Positions 1-12,482 of a DNA stretch of 64,000 nt are shown in pieces. The stretch's first letter is position 1, and each line of letters starts with the position of its first letter. Source of the stretch: Sialis fuliginosa. Its lineage: Eukaryota > Arthropoda > Insecta > Megaloptera > Sialidae. Both the position numbers and the translations under genes were made by a program. The notes under the pieces were generated by a model. It made no database searches and was not told the origin of the DNA. It saw only the letters and a program-made list of their open reading frames with translations. The DNA lies in NCBI GenBank assembly GCA_961205875.1, contig OY540813.1, forward strand, positions 30,351,001 through 30,415,000, read 5' to 3'.

Positions 1-738
1 GTTATAGGCTATATTTTTTTACGTTAGGTAACATAACAACTAAGCAGTGACGATAATAGTAAATCAAGTCGGAAAAAAATTTGCCGTCGGCGCGCTGTTT
101 TGTAATACGCTGCCTAAACCGTTCAATATAGAACAAAATAATGTATTAAATAATTGTGTAGAATCAAAAGTTCTACAATAAAGTCCGCGACACGACATGT
201 CTAAATTTTATATTTAAGCCACAATGACTGCTTTTATGTTACAAAGAAAACATAAAATATTTGGGTTCTGTTTACATGGACTTATGACCTGCAAAACATT
301 AATCCTTATCAAAATAAATGATTTCATCATCATAAGTACTTAATGTAGATATAATTTGCCATTCACAGCATCCAATTTGGTCGTATAGTTTAGAAAATAT
401 CGAAATATACATATTGGAACATATTATTCGCGCGATTGTGATCGCGCGCGGGGAGCGGCGAGGGAACGTGCCAACACGCTGGGCAGAACAGGCCGGTATT
501 CTATTGATTGTCAATTGTTTATTTTGTTTTCAATAATTAACTTTAAAATTTAAATAGAACAAAAATTATTTTTACTTTTTGTTCTGATTCGTTTTTGTTA
601 GGTAGGTAATTTAAGTGTTATTTGGTTTTTATTACATTAATAACTAATCGTGTTTGTAATTAATTCAACTATATATTTTTTAAATCCTAAATAATAATTC
701 CGTAGTCCACGCGAGCGAAGCCGCGTGGGCCCAGCTAG
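1..738 (+). mobile_element. Helitron A, copy 1 (5' end cut by window edge)
   Basis: Non-autonomous Helitron. The 3' end has a hairpin (CCACGCG and CGCGTGG arms at about 708-728) followed about 7 bases later by CTAG at 735-738 and then T, the canonical Helitron 3' terminus. The body matches the copies at 45833 and 57728 almost base for base; compared with the complete copy, about 123 bases of the 5' end lie outside the window. No Rep/helicase coding is visible. Confidence 0.85.
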
Positions 739-847
739 TTTTATATATATTTTGACATATTTTCATGAAATATGAAATATTTAAAATATTTGAACGCTCA
801 ACCAGCAGTCACAGACTCGAAAATAATATGGATCGTTTTATCAAATT

Positions 848-1002
848 TCAAAGTACAACCTTCAAAGAACACTTAAAAGATTCAAATCTCTTAACGCGAA
901 ACAATTTCGCTGCAATATATTGTTCTTCCCAATTTGCTGTCAACGTTTTGCCTTGTGCATCATACGTGCACACAATCATCAAGTCTGGCCGCATATCAAA
1001 AA
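848..1002 (-). CDS. Putative exon or gene remnant, product unrecognised
   Basis: On the minus strand an open frame runs from just after a TTATTTAG acceptor-like sequence (AG at 1004-1003) to TGA at 848-850. It encodes about 51 residues with protein-like composition, including MRPDLMIVCTYDAQGKTLTA and further on WEEQYIAAKLFRVKRF. A possible donor AAG/GTTGTA would end the exon at 860 on a codon boundary, giving a 143-nt exon. The GC content is above that of its surroundings and I see no second copy in the window. I do not recognise the protein. It could be an exon of a host gene spanning this region, a decayed gene, or a fragment of a transposon gene. The splice sites are guesses from consensus only. 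Confidence 0.3.
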
Positions 1003-1647
1003 CTAAATAACAATAAATTTATCTCGAATCTTTTCGTCATTATACATACAGCATAATAAAATTACAGCAATGGGCTGCCTTATCTGGTGTTATCACAAAC
1101 TTATGATGCAGTTTACGACATAGAAGTCCTGTCGCAGCAGGTGCATTCTTCTAGAAATGATGTTGACAAACTATTATGGTCATTCTTAATTTTTATATGC
1201 ACCATCATTGTCTGTCTTCATAATGTCTCCGAGTAAAATATATAAATTGACTTCTGAAATGACAAGTTATGATAGAAGATGGCTTTGAACTTTGTTTGAT
1301 TCTTATGTAAATTGAGAAAGTTGTCCAGAATTTGAATATTTTAATAGGAGTAGAATGTATTTGGCTACTGTCAGGTTTTATTTTTTTGTCGGTACTTTTT
1401 CATGTTTTGGTATTTTAATTGTTTGATTTTATAATGATCACTAAAAATTAGAATAAGTTTTTTGAAACCCACAGTTTTTGAATTTAAATTTGATCTTATC
1501 TTTTTGGACAAATCGATAAAATTCTTATAAAGATTGTCATTAATAATTCTACAAAATTTAATTAAAGTTATTTTTATTTATTTATTTTAACTTATTAATC
1601 TACGTGCTCAATATTCTAGGAACATATTTGAAAAGTTTTCTGAAGAT
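1003..1647. other. No supported feature
   Basis: AT-rich sequence with no long frame, no terminal repeats and no internal copy that I could find. Confidence 0.4.
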
Positions 1648-1655
1648 ACCAGAAC

Positions 1656-2456
1656 CATAGACATAGAGAATGGACAGTGGATTCTGTATTAACACAATGG
1701 TGTAACATTTGATCAAAAAGTGAGAGAGAGATGTAATGTAGTTTGGAATATATCTATCTCTTTTTCTAAGAATCTGATTGGTAGCTTACTATAGTTCAGG
1801 GTAGTATTTCTGTCAGATATATTTTTGTATATCTATCTTGTGATTTTTGTGCAATAAGTTTTTTATTAGAAAAGTAAATAATATAAACAATAAAAATATA
1901 TATTGGTTCATATTTCATCGAGAAAATTTAAAAAAAAACATCAATTGATCTGATAGAAATTTGTAAAATTATGAACGGATATTCCGGGAAAATAACCAAA
2001 AATATTAAATATATATTAATAAAAAATAGTTTTAAATCAATGCCCATGTGGTTGCTACAAAATGATGAGGTGGATTGCACTTACAAACAGCACATACAAG
2101 ATTTACTTAGCAAAATTTAAAATATTTTTTTTTTATATTAGTTACATTACGAAGCTACGAAAAGGGAAGAACAAGATATTAAAATAGGGTCAAAAAATTC
2201 GAAACTTATATGTACCTATTATTTAGAAATCAATAATTGTTTTTCTTTAATAAAATTTTTTTATAACGTTAATTATTTTTTGTTTTTTAACCTCTTTATA
2301 TATATCTATGAATATTTTTAATGTTCGGGGCCAATAATGAAATAGTTACACTCCTGTTTAAAAAAAGGAAAGTATATTCCAAACCTGTTTCTATCTCTTT
2401 CTTTTGACACGACTCTGTTTTCGAGTCAGATGCGTGGTTCATTCTCTATGTCTATG
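1656..2456. mobile_element. TIR element X1 with perfect 8-bp target duplication
   Basis: The 17-bp terminal inverted repeat CATAGACATAGAGAATG opens the element and recurs inverted at its end. Looser inverted similarity continues inward for about 100 bp, including a shared TTTGGAATATA block. ACCAGAAC lies immediately before (1648-1655) and after (2457-2464) the element, a perfect 8-bp duplication. That length fits hAT, P or Merlin types; the terminus does not show the usual hAT CAGNG. The 801-bp body has no transposase frame. Confidence 0.8.
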
Positions 2457-2633
2457 ACCAGAACGACACAATGTTGATCGAGGTACCGAAAATACGTGAT
2501 TGTCACTGACAGTGGCGTGACTTTAATAAGAGTCCATAAGAGAAATTATGTTTAATGTAAAACATTTTTATTTTTTTATTTCAACATCATAAAGATAGGA
2601 GTAAATATTTTGGTAATTCGTGATCCATACTTT

Positions 2634-2735
2634 TATACTAATATTATAAATGCGAAAGTAGTATCTGTCTCACTGTCTGTTTGTTATTTTTTTCACGGCT
2701 AAACCGCTGAACCGTTCTTGATAAAGTTTGGAGGA
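2634..2735 (+). mobile_element. Helitron-type 5' fragment (family D)
   Basis: ATACTAATATTATAAATGCG is followed by a TCTGTCT-like stretch and the block GGCTAAACCGCTGAACCG, a head typical of lepidopteran Helitron-type repeats. The same start is seen at 15578. Similarity stops where a palindromic element begins, so this is a 5' fragment. Confidence 0.6.
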
Positions 2736-2779
2736 AGAAAACCAATGGATGTAAAAATTTTGAGCTTGAGATGGAGATC

Positions 2780-3152
2780 TTTTTGAGGGCAATTACATTT
2801 TTTAAATGGAAACCTATTTTTTACATATTCGTATTTTACAGAAAAAAAGAAATATCCTTTGTTTGGAATGTTTCTTAATAACCTCAATTTCAAACGATTT
2901 GTTTTTTATTTTAATTTTTTTGTTAAAAAATTCTGAAAATAAGACGCAATTTTATTTAAAGAAAGGATATTTTAAAAAGATTAGGATATTTTAATAGATT
3001 TTTTTTAAGTGTTGATTTTTAATAAAAAATGGTTGAAATTGAGGTTTTTGAAAAAAACTTTTCAGACTAAAGGTTTTTATTTTTTTTTATAAAATACGAA
3101 TATGTAAAAAAAGAAATGTTTCCATTTTAAAAAATGTAGTTGACCTCAAAAT
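2780..3152. mobile_element. Palindromic MITE-like element
   Basis: The left arm around 2784-2842 (TTTTGAGGGCAATTACAT through TACATATTCGTATTTTA) recurs inverted at about 3088-3152. An inner pair (CCTCAATTTCAAAC and GTTGAAATTGAGG) extends the palindrome. No target duplication was recognised. Confidence 0.6.
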
Positions 3153-4577
3153 GACCTTAAAACCTTCACTGAAGATAGTTCAAAGTATATACATATCAAA
3201 AGTTGTAATGAGTACAACCCACGAAAAGCAATAATTTCTGCTCCAACCCAAACATTCTACGTTTATGTTTATTTTATGCTTATCTCCTTAAGTATCAATT
3301 TTAAGAAAACTTTTGCTAAGACTGAAAAGTTCTTAGAACTAGTCAGAGAATATAAAAATATATTTTTTAGAATTTTTTATAACAGTTATTAATTTTATAA
3401 AAAAAAGTGCTCAACCAAAAAACTAAAAAAAATGTCACCAAATGTTCTTTGTTTGTATTCATTAGTTAATTCGAATCATTTTTTATTCTTTGCAAATTTT
3501 TCTAAAAGTTAATCTTTTAGGAAATAAAAATAAAAATAAATATAATCATAAAATTATGTATTAAACATTTTAAATGTTTCAGTGCCCCCTGGAGCAAAAA
3601 TTATGGATTACAACTTTTGATCGACAAAGTTACAAAAAATTTCAAGCAAAAAGCTCATTGCTTTTGTGCGGGTCTTTTCTTCAAACGGCTCGTTTATTAA
3701 CAAAAAGAGATTGTTTTAATATCCTCAAAAATTCCTGGAAGTTTGTCGGTATGTTTACGGGAAACCCTGTATAGATATATTAAATTTTCAAAATATTGAC
3801 CAGAAATTAACTGCTTCCTCTGTTACAAGCCTGCTACACAAAATGGATATTTAATGAATATGAAAATATTTACCCAAATCTAAAAAAAAATATAATGCAA
3901 TTTTTTTCTTTTTGGTGAAAACATACCATCGCGTACATCTAATCCTATTAGCGTAGGAATATTCAAACAGCTCTAGGAGTTAGGGCGTGTTATGAGGAAT
4001 GTCATTATAGTCAAAGTTGTCATCTGATAACCCTTTATGTGATGCAAGATGAGATGCTTGTAACTTACTGGCTGATCTTAGCACCAACGAATTCCTCCAC
4101 GGATCGATGTAGTAGCTTGTACCGTATGTGACTCACACCGCATCGGTCGCCAGTAGTGATACAAAAAACTTTTTTCATGAATTGAAACAATGAAAAATAT
4201 TGAGACGATGAGTTGTCCAATGACGTTGGAATTTTTTTAGTACATTCGATTATTATTGGTCATGTTGTAATATCAAATTGGTAGTTGGACTTCGTGGTAA
4301 CATTTTGAATTGATGAATTGCCTAATAATATTGTAAATTTTAAATTAGTTTTTTATTAGAATTGGTCCTGTTTTAATTATAAATAATCAGTATAAGATAA
4401 TACTATACAGGACTGAAATAATGAAGCATATTTAGACAATGAGTTGTCTAATTTTGTTGAATTTTATACTGAAAATTTAATAAATTAATAGACAATAAAA
4501 GAGTTCAATATTTATTGTAGCTATATATAGTTGAATGTGTACAGGTATTACTATTTAACAGTGATAATTAATTATCA
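3153..4577. other. No supported feature
   Basis: AT-rich DNA. It contains a degenerate direct repeat around GACRATGAGTTGTCYAAT (about 4203 and 4435) and a moderately complex unique stretch at 4020-4165, but no coding or element boundary that I can support. Confidence 0.4.
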
Positions 4578-4986
4578 TAGGTTGTTCGAAAAGTTGGTAA
4601 GTTGGTTGAAACTCGCGCGTGCAGATATGACGTGCTTAATGTAAAATGTTATATACCTTATTATGAAAGATAACATTTAAATGCATTTTTTAAAACATAA
4701 TTAGCGCATATTTTAATTTTGTTTACTCTAATATAAAAATCGCGCAAAATTAATTGTCATTCCTAATATTTCTTTACAAGCCCGTTATTTAACCTTGCAA
4801 CCAAAAAGTGTCATTTAACCCCCCTCCCTCCCCCCACACACAGAATTATATCAAATTCAAGAATTACAATTCTTTGGAACATTGCAAAAACCAAATAGTT
4901 TTTAAACGATAAAAAAGGGGAATGATACCTAAAGGATGGCAGAAGGTCTTGGAATAAAATCCCTACAAACTTTTCGAATAACCCTA
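4578..4986. mobile_element. TIR element with TA target duplication
   Basis: It begins TAGGTTGTTCGAAAAGTT and ends inverted as AACTTTTCGAATAACCCTA. If the outer TA is the target duplication, this fits a Tc1/mariner-type MITE of about 405 bp. There is no transposase frame; the open frame inside is non-coding. Confidence 0.55.
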
Positions 4987-5962
4987 TTTTCAAAAATTGT
5001 ACATTATTTACTATAAACTGTGTAAATTTCATGCAGGTGTTTTGTAAGGTATATTCATTGTTTTTTTAACTACTTTCAAAAATTCATTAAGCATAGCAAT
5101 TAACATATTTTTAATAGTCTGCCGGGTCTAACATGTTGTTTACATTATTTCCAACCATTTTCACTTCTTAAATTTGAGGTGTTCGATGACGTATCATTTT
5201 TTGTTATCAGAGCTCGGTCTATATAGACATCTCATTGCAATGTTCGAAAAATATTGAATGATTATTGAGGTATTGTTTTAAACTCGTTTAACAATTAATT
5301 GTTATTTATGAATGTATTAAAGTAATTGTTAAACTATATAGACAATGAATTTAACTGACTAAAACCACTTCCAGCCAAACACAAATTGTTTATTTTCAAA
5401 GTGTATTATTAGAAAACACAAATTTGCGGTTAGTGTGGATTACGCAGACACGCCGCCGTGTTTGTTTAGGACTTCTGGACAAACACTCGACGTCTGCCAG
5501 GTGTTCTGTATTCCTCATTAAACCAGCGACAAGCTCAGATTGTTAGAGTAAATGATGAAAGCTCCTGTCGTTATTTCGGTAAGAATATCAATCGAGTGTA
5601 TAAATAATACCGGAAGTCGCGGAAATAGAATCGCGGGCTTGTCTGAATTTAATGAGATATTACTTAGGAGAAGTGGTAGTTATACAATTTTAAATGTAAC
5701 AGAAAATTTACGCTAGTTATCTTTCGTTTTTATATCGTTCAATGTCTATCTATCTCTTTTTATCCTTTTCTGATTCATTCATTTATAGAAATCTTAGACA
5801 AGGAAAGATATATCGGAGTATCATACAGATTTTAAAATAAATATCAATTGTTTGGAATTATTTAACATCCTCTCTTTTGGATACATTTAATAAAATATGG
5901 TCGCCATCGAGTTTTGGTAACAGTTTCGTATGTATACGTATTTGGGTTGGTTGTTATGTATC
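4987..5962. other. Mostly unique AT-rich DNA
   Basis: No element ends or exon-like frames were seen. The interval around 5400-5640 is more complex than its surroundings and is apparently single-copy in the window; its role is unknown. Confidence 0.35.
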
Positions 5963-6248
5963 CAGGGCCGTAACTACCACCGGGGCAGCCGGGGCACTGC
6001 CCCGTGGCCCCCACAGCGTAAAAATTGTAAAGTAAATAGAAAAAATTGTGTAAGTTAGGAACAAAAAAAAAGGTCTTCAATTATTATTACTTATTTATGA
6101 ATTAAATGACCTTTTTTTACTAATAAGGATTAGACTACAGTTTGTTAGCTATCACCAAAAAAAAAAGTTTTCAATTTTTCCTTTTGCATATTCTGGGGGC
6201 CCCTCAATAACCTCTTGCCCTGGGACCCCCGTGCTTCTAGTTACATAT
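5963..6248. mobile_element. Degenerate hAT-like MITE
   Basis: The left end CAGGGCCGTAACTACCACCG is of the CAG-type seen at 38133. The interior has the same GC-rich block (CGGGGCA, GGCCCC) followed by an AT-rich core and a GGGGGCCCCT block. The right end has CTAGTTAC where the matching inverted terminus should start, but its last bases are lost. A 6-of-8 duplication (TATGTATC and TACATATC) is possible. Confidence 0.45.
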
Positions 6249-7088
6249 CCTTCCCTATTTCCCCAATCTAATGTCCGGTATTATAAAGGGGTTAACAAAA
6301 TATGCAAGCTATAGCAATCACTTTCAAATGAGGTTTCAAACATATCTGACAGTTCTACTTAAGTTTCATGAAGTTGTTTGACAATTTTCGCGCACGCGTG
6401 ATATGTAAACACCAACGATATTAAAACAGTAGCGATATTATGAAAAATATTTTGTGTTGTCAGAGTCGCCAACTATGTTACAATAAGTTGAAGTATCACT
6501 GCTCTAAATTCCCAAACTAATCCATAGATACTATTATATAATAAATACACCATTTGAGAGTGCTTGCTAGCTAGCAAATTTGTTAGCCCCTTTATATAAC
6601 TAGATATAAGACAGATATTTTTTGATAATATATAAAACAACAAATTAATTTATACGAATAAAATTTTTTGAAGAAAATGTGTTTGAAGTTTTGTTTTATA
6701 AACCCGTGAAGAGAAATTATTGATAATTTTCAAATAAGAATCCAAATCAATTAATATGAAATGTGTCGAACACTTTCCCATAAAATTTTTTTCTACATTA
6801 TAAAGAATATCTTGAAAACGGTTCGTTATATCGATAAAATGGCAAGAATATAAAAAGACAACAATATTACACATCTAAATATAATTTTGTTATTTTTTTT
6901 ATATATGATTTTCTTGTCAGCTGAACTGACAGTTTCGTGCTGATTTGCGTTGTCATTTTACTCGTCAAATTGTCTACATTAATGAAAATATAAAACAACT
7001 TATGTATATTTAACCCAGTTTTCTTTTTTATCAACCGTTTCAAAAATAAATCATATAAAAATGTTGCTTTCTTATATATGTACATATT
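6249..7088. other. No supported feature
   Basis: AT-rich stretch. The two minus-strand open frames here are dominated by F, I, K, N, Y and L residues and carry no recognisable motif. Confidence 0.4.
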
Positions 7089-8074
7089 ACACAGGTTTAC
7101 AAAAAAAAAGTTAATGAATATTTGACGAGACCATTGTATCATTATGTATTTTGACGTCCTGAATCTGAATCTGAGGTCCGGTGTCAGTTTTAAGGTCATT
7201 TCAGGATCAAATTTTTAATTTTAAAAATCGCTAAATTAATCTGGTAAAAGGTGTATATAGGTTTCTCTGGTCGCTAATTCTGAATTTGACTTCCGTTTAC
7301 CTCTATGAGGTCAGGTTCAAGGTCAAAGTGAGAAAAATCGCTCAAAAATTTTGACAAAACAGTACATATAGGTTTTTGGGGTCACTGATTTAAATTTGTG
7401 GTCCGTAGATCCCTACAATGTCAGTTTCAAGGTCAAATTTTTAAAAATTGCTAAACGAATCTGGTAAAAGGTGATATATAGGTTTCTCCGGTCGCTGATT
7501 CTGAATTTGACGTCCTTTGACCTTTACGAGGTCAAGTTCAAACCTATATGTACTGTTTTGTCAGAATTTTGGGGTGATTTTTCCCACTTTGACTTTGAAT
7601 CTGACCTCGTTGAGGTCAACGGACGTTAAATTCAGAATCAGCGACCAGAGAAACCTATATATCACCTTTTACCAGATTCATTTAGCGATTTTTAAATATA
7701 AAAACTTGACCTTGAAACTGACATTGTAGTGGTCTACGGACCTCAAATTTTAATTCAGCGACCTCAAAAACCTATATGTATTGTTTTGTCAGAATTTTCG
7801 AGCAATTTTTCCCACTTTGACCTTGAAATGACCTTGAACCTGACCTCGTAGAGGTCAACGGACGTCAAATTTAGAATCAGCGACCAGAAAAACCTATATA
7901 TATCACCTTTTACCAGAATCATTTAGCGATTTTTAAAAATTTGACCTTGAAATGACCTTGAAACTGAGCTAACCAAGGTCATCGGACCTCAGATTCGGAT
8001 TCAGGACGTCAAAATACATACAAGGATACAATGGTCTCGTCAAATATTCATACACTTTTTTTGTAAACCTGTGT
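7089..8074. repeat. Foldback element: 986-bp palindrome of tandem blocks
   Basis: ACACAGGTTTAC at 7089 is matched inverted at 8063-8074, followed inward by the inverted pair around GACGAGACCATTGTATC. Inside, blocks of about 245 bp repeat in tandem in the left arm and inverted in the right arm. Recognisable units are CTGGTAAAAGGTG, GGTCGCTGATTCTGAATTTG, GAGGTCAAGTTCAA and TTTTGACAAAACAGTACATA. No coding is seen. It resembles foldback-type transposable DNA. Confidence 0.8.
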
Positions 8075-8154
8075 TATTAACTATTGATAGATACTTAATT
8101 TATACCTATTGTTAGATCTATCCTAGGACACACTGTATATGATACACAATATGT

Positions 8155-8350
8155 CCTGGTTGAATGATGGCACGTTCGGTTTGTTAACCAGGCAATTGCG
8201 CTGCCCAGCGAAGCGTCGCGGCGGCGCGCCGGCGTTAGTCAATCGGAAACACGTGCACCAGGTGTGACGCGTCACCTCACTCCCATCGCCAGCCGGTCGG
8301 TGGTGTTGATGTTGTATTCGCCACTAATGAGTTCGATGCTTACCTACATT
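8155..8350. promoter_or_regulatory. GC-rich island, possible regulatory DNA
   Basis: A sharp GC- and CpG-rich block (GCGTCGCGGCGGCGCGCCGG at about 8213-8232) in otherwise AT-rich sequence, with a CACGTG E-box at about 8251, a CAGGTG at about 8259 and a GACGCGTC palindrome. No repeat family explains it. A short plus-strand frame follows but lacks a good start. Regulatory function is inferred only from composition. Confidence 0.25.
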
Positions 8351-8703
8351 GTGGAATGTTGCTAGTTGGATTGTTTTCAGTTTTATAGAAAAATATATAC
8401 GTTGCTGTTTTATACAAATGCTAGCTGTGTAAATTCTAGAATGTCACCTTAAGGGGGAACATACGAGTATATGAGGAGACGGTGGAAAAATAGGTGAATT
8501 TTGGGAATTTTTATCTCAGAAATTATTTGTTCGATTTCATCGAGGTTTATTTTATTCTAAAGTACATATATTGAGGTATGTTTACATTTTTGTTATGAAT
8601 ATATATCTACTGGGAGCATTGCTGTCGTGGCCAGTGTAAAACATGAACCTCGATACGGTTCCAGGATTACTGGCAGTCGGTTGATCTAAAACAAAAATTT
8701 CAA

Positions 8704-8906
8704 AGAGATTCTTAGAAGTTAATATATGATACCCTTCGGTACGTAGGATTTTTTGAAAAAAAATTTTTCACTTAATGGCGCCTGATTGAACGTTACATTC
8801 ATATTTTAACCACAATTTCCGACCCTTTTGGCTTGATAAAAAAAATTGAGTAAAACAAAAAATCCTACGTACCGAAGGGTATCATACATTAATTTCTAAG
8901 AATTTG
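8704..8906. mobile_element. Short palindromic MITE
   Basis: GATACCCTTCGGTACGTAGG is repeated inverted at about 8864-8883. The arms extend outward to AGATTCTTAG and CTAAGAATTT. It is about 200 bp with roughly 50-bp arms and is non-coding. Confidence 0.7.
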
Positions 8907-10218
8907 ATTAATCTAGTATGCATATATAATTTTAGAGATTACACATATTCGCCAGCCTTATATGCCGGGTAAAATAAAGAATTAACTCAAGAGCAAAATC
9001 TAAGTTGACGCTATCTGCGAAGTGTCAAATCAACATTAATTTGCTAATTTATAAGGTATACTTGTCACTACTGCTTGTAGATTGTTGTATTAACGTCATT
9101 TATATAAATCATATCATTCATTAGTTCTGTAAGTGGGTTGTCATTTATATTTAATACCCTGCAGATTGCGTTATCTTAGCTTTTCCTCGAAAGCAAATTC
9201 TTCATAATACTATATAGACATATTTTTTGGTTGAGGGGGCGTCCCCTTAATATTTCAATTTGTACGGACACCCTACTGTACTTAGATGAATGTATCAAGA
9301 CTTCTGTGTATATGTATAATACTTACAATATATAAATATAAAACTAAATGTTAGCCGTAATATAATTTATACCAATTAATAATATTTGTAATTAAAAAAA
9401 TGCATTTTAAATATAGTAATACAATGCATTTTTTCTGATATTATGATATCAAAATTTTAAAATTTATATTAAAACACATTCCCTGTGTCATGCATGAAAA
9501 CAAAGCATCAGAACAACATTTTTTGATTGTAAACTATATTCTTAACACCTTTTACTCATTAATTCTATTACACATTAGCGTGCGTAACACTTTTAAAGAG
9601 TATGATAAATGATATAATATTGTTTTCTAAACGTTTACATATTTATATTAGAATTTTAATGCATTTCATGTTCATATTACTACATACCTACCTACATTGA
9701 AATTTTATTAAAGATCTTATAAAAATTATTTATGTTTCGATTATGATCTTTGTATTAATATTATGATGTTAATTTAAGCACGTGGGGTTAAATATTACTT
9801 AACTTTTTCATTTTGATTTATCATTTATAATAATGTGCTATAAATATATTATATGTAAGCTTCACAAACGATCATACTTTTTACATAGGTGGAATAATTT
9901 TCAAATAATAATAAATGTATAATAAGATAACCCCCAGCTTCGCCACCAAAGATTTATTGCAACGGAAACAATTATATTTCTTACATAATATACTGCAGTA
10001 CTATAGTTGTTAATAATGTTGAAAATAACCATAATATAATTAAGATCAAATATATTATGTATTAAGTAAATTTAATTTAAATAAAATCATTAATTAATAT
10101 AATTTTTATAGCAGTCCAGACTTCATCATCTTCAAAATAAATTAAGGAAATTATTTTCAACATTGTGTTTATTAACTAGCTTGAGTTCAATTAAAGGAAA
10201 TTAAATCCAATATTGCAA
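8907..10218. other. AT-rich DNA with one mariner-type element end
   Basis: Mostly featureless AT-rich sequence. At 9239-9278 lies GCGTCCCCTTAATATTTCAA ... GGACACCCTACTG followed by TA. It reappears in the same orientation at 10736-10775 (GGACACCCTAATG-TA) and looks like the right terminus of a TA-inserting MITE. Confidence 0.45.
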
Positions 10219-10702
10219 GGTAGCCACAAACTCAGCAATAATAATTAATATTTAGGCTATGCTTAATGCATTTTAAATTTAAATATCAATTTTAATTTTT
10301 TTCTGAAAATACTACTTTTCTCTCAATTCTTCTCGTTTTTCTTGTAGGTATATTATGACTTTTTCTGATAGCTGGAAAATATAAAAAGCAGCTCTATAGT
10401 TTTTTTATATTAATTTCATTATTTTCTATTAATTCCATGGAATTAACTTCGCATACAAATTTGTTAAATTTAACAAATAATCGATTTTCTACGGAGATGG
10501 AATCTATAAATTAATAAATAGAATAACTATAATCTTCTCTAAAAAAATTTTCAACTACCAGAAAAAGTCATTAAAAAATTGAGAGAAAAGTAGTATTTTC
10601 AGAAAAACGTAAAAATAGCTATTTAAAATACAGATTAAATTTATAGTGCATTCATTGAGCATAGCTTAAATATTAATTGTCAACGCTGAGTTTGTGGTTA
10701 AC
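10219..10702. mobile_element. Palindromic MITE
   Basis: Termini GTAGCCACAAACTCAGC and GCTGAGTTTGTGGTTAAC are inverted copies. Further inverted blocks inside are TAATATTTAGGCTATGCTTA, CTGAAAATACTACTTTTCTC and GACTTTTTCTG. About 485 bp, non-coding. Confidence 0.7.
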
Positions 10703-10735
10703 TTATTTTTTGGTCACAAAGAACATATTGAAAGA

Positions 10736-10775
10736 GCGTCCTGTTAATATTTCAATTTATACGGACACCCTAATG
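10736..10775 (-). mobile_element. Terminus of a TA-inserting MITE
   Basis: Second copy of the 40-bp block at 9239-9278, ending CACCCTAATG-TA. Read on the minus strand this is TA-CATTAGGGTGTCCG, a mariner-type end. Confidence 0.45.
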
Positions 10776-12473
10776 TACAGGTATGTATACCTACAGATGA
10801 TTGATCTCAACCCTAAATAATTTCAATTAATTGGGTAATATCTTATTTTATTGTATAAAGAAAAAGATAAATATTTGCTCATCAAACTGTTAAAGATGAT
10901 TTTCAATTTCACATGATTATGTAAATAAAAGCATTATAAATTAATTGAAAACTTTAAGGAATCTTGTTCAGTCGTTAAATGGTTAAAATTCAATTAGTCC
11001 GACAAAGAACTTATAAAACAGTCCTTCATATAAACTGCTTCGGCCATTCTTGTTAAATACGATCGACTTTTTTTGTCTACAGAAACAGAAGGCTTAGCAA
11101 AATAAACAAAAAGTTGCAAAACGAAACATCCTATTGTGGACGACAGCATATTTTGAACGAATTAACATATTTCAGCTTTTTTTCCTGGATTGGTATGAAC
11201 AATTCTCCATTTTGAATCGATTCAATTTTTTGTCGTTTTTTTTTTAAAAAAAGTGAAGAATGCACGCTAGATATTGTTTGTATGTGCAGCTGACGATTCT
11301 TGTTGTGCCAGGTGAAATATTTTTTTTAAGAAAATGCAGTTATATAAAATTTTATTTTATGTTTTCATTATATAAAATGTAATCACTATATTAAAATGTA
11401 TACCCATTATCCATATTAAAAGGACAGAAAGAATGTTTATGGTATAATTTCATTATTAGTGATATACCAAAATGATTATGGAATAAGTCGTGGGTTCGAC
11501 CCTTGAGGTCCACAAAACCAACTTCCCAACATGATATGACTATAAATACTTAATACTGATTATTTATTGTTTCCATATACCTAGTTCATGTGAATAATTT
11601 TTTTAATATACATATATATAAAACATTGTACCTAAAGGAATTTGTCAGATATAAAACTCACCTTTATATTATAAATATTAGTTTTCTAATATCCTAATGT
11701 CAATAATATAATACACATTTAAATTTAATTGCATTTGTTTCCAAGGCAACATGAATTAGTAGACGTATTTATTAGTATTTAAAATTCAAATTTTGAGGGT
11801 GATTTTCACCACTTCAGTGGATGTTTAAGCACAAATATAAAAAAAGACTAAAATATATTTTTCATTATTATTATTTTACAATATTTATGCTAAATTTCAA
11901 GTAAATCCGACCAAAAAAATACTTTTTACCCTCATAAAATTTTACAACTCCTTTTACCACCGTAGGGATTGAATTTCGAAAAATCCTTTCTTTCAGATCA
12001 TATTTACGTCAACCCGCTTCGATTGATATCCCAACGAAGTCAATAACATTTTTTATTTCCGAGATTTTTACGTAGGAAAAAAAATTACACGCATATAACA
12101 TACGTACATACACACACACACACACACATACATCTTTCTGAAAATATTGTAAATATACTATAGTGACCTTGAAACATAAAAATATATTCAAATTTTTGGT
12201 TTCGATTTTCGGACCGATTACAATAACTTCCTGTTGGGAAGTTAATATGAAGTTTTTCACGTTTTTGACGTGCTAAAATCGTATCTGATATTCAAATAGG
12301 TATATGCATCACGCCAGAATATGTAGAAAATGGTACAAGAACTTTTTTATCAATTTAACTTTAATCCTTCGTAATACTTATATATACTTAAGCTTCGTTA
12401 TTTTACTATATATTTATTTATTTTGATTTATAGTCATTTCCCGATTTATTATTTATTTCTTTACTAGATATGC
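10776..12473. other. No supported gene or element
   Basis: AT-rich sequence. A (CA)9 run at 12110-12128 is the only simple repeat of note, and an open frame across it is an artefact of the repeat. Confidence 0.4.
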
Positions 12474-12482
12474 TATATCTAG

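Noticed and set aside
299-514. Minus-strand frame shared by the three Helitron A copies (also 46288-46494 and 58149-58376)
   Set aside because: The frame is conserved only because the copies are young. Differences between copies are mostly amino-acid changing or shift the frame, so there is no sign of selection for a protein.
6867-7199. 110-codon minus-strand frame
   Set aside because: It runs into the left arm of the foldback element, has AT-driven composition and no motif.
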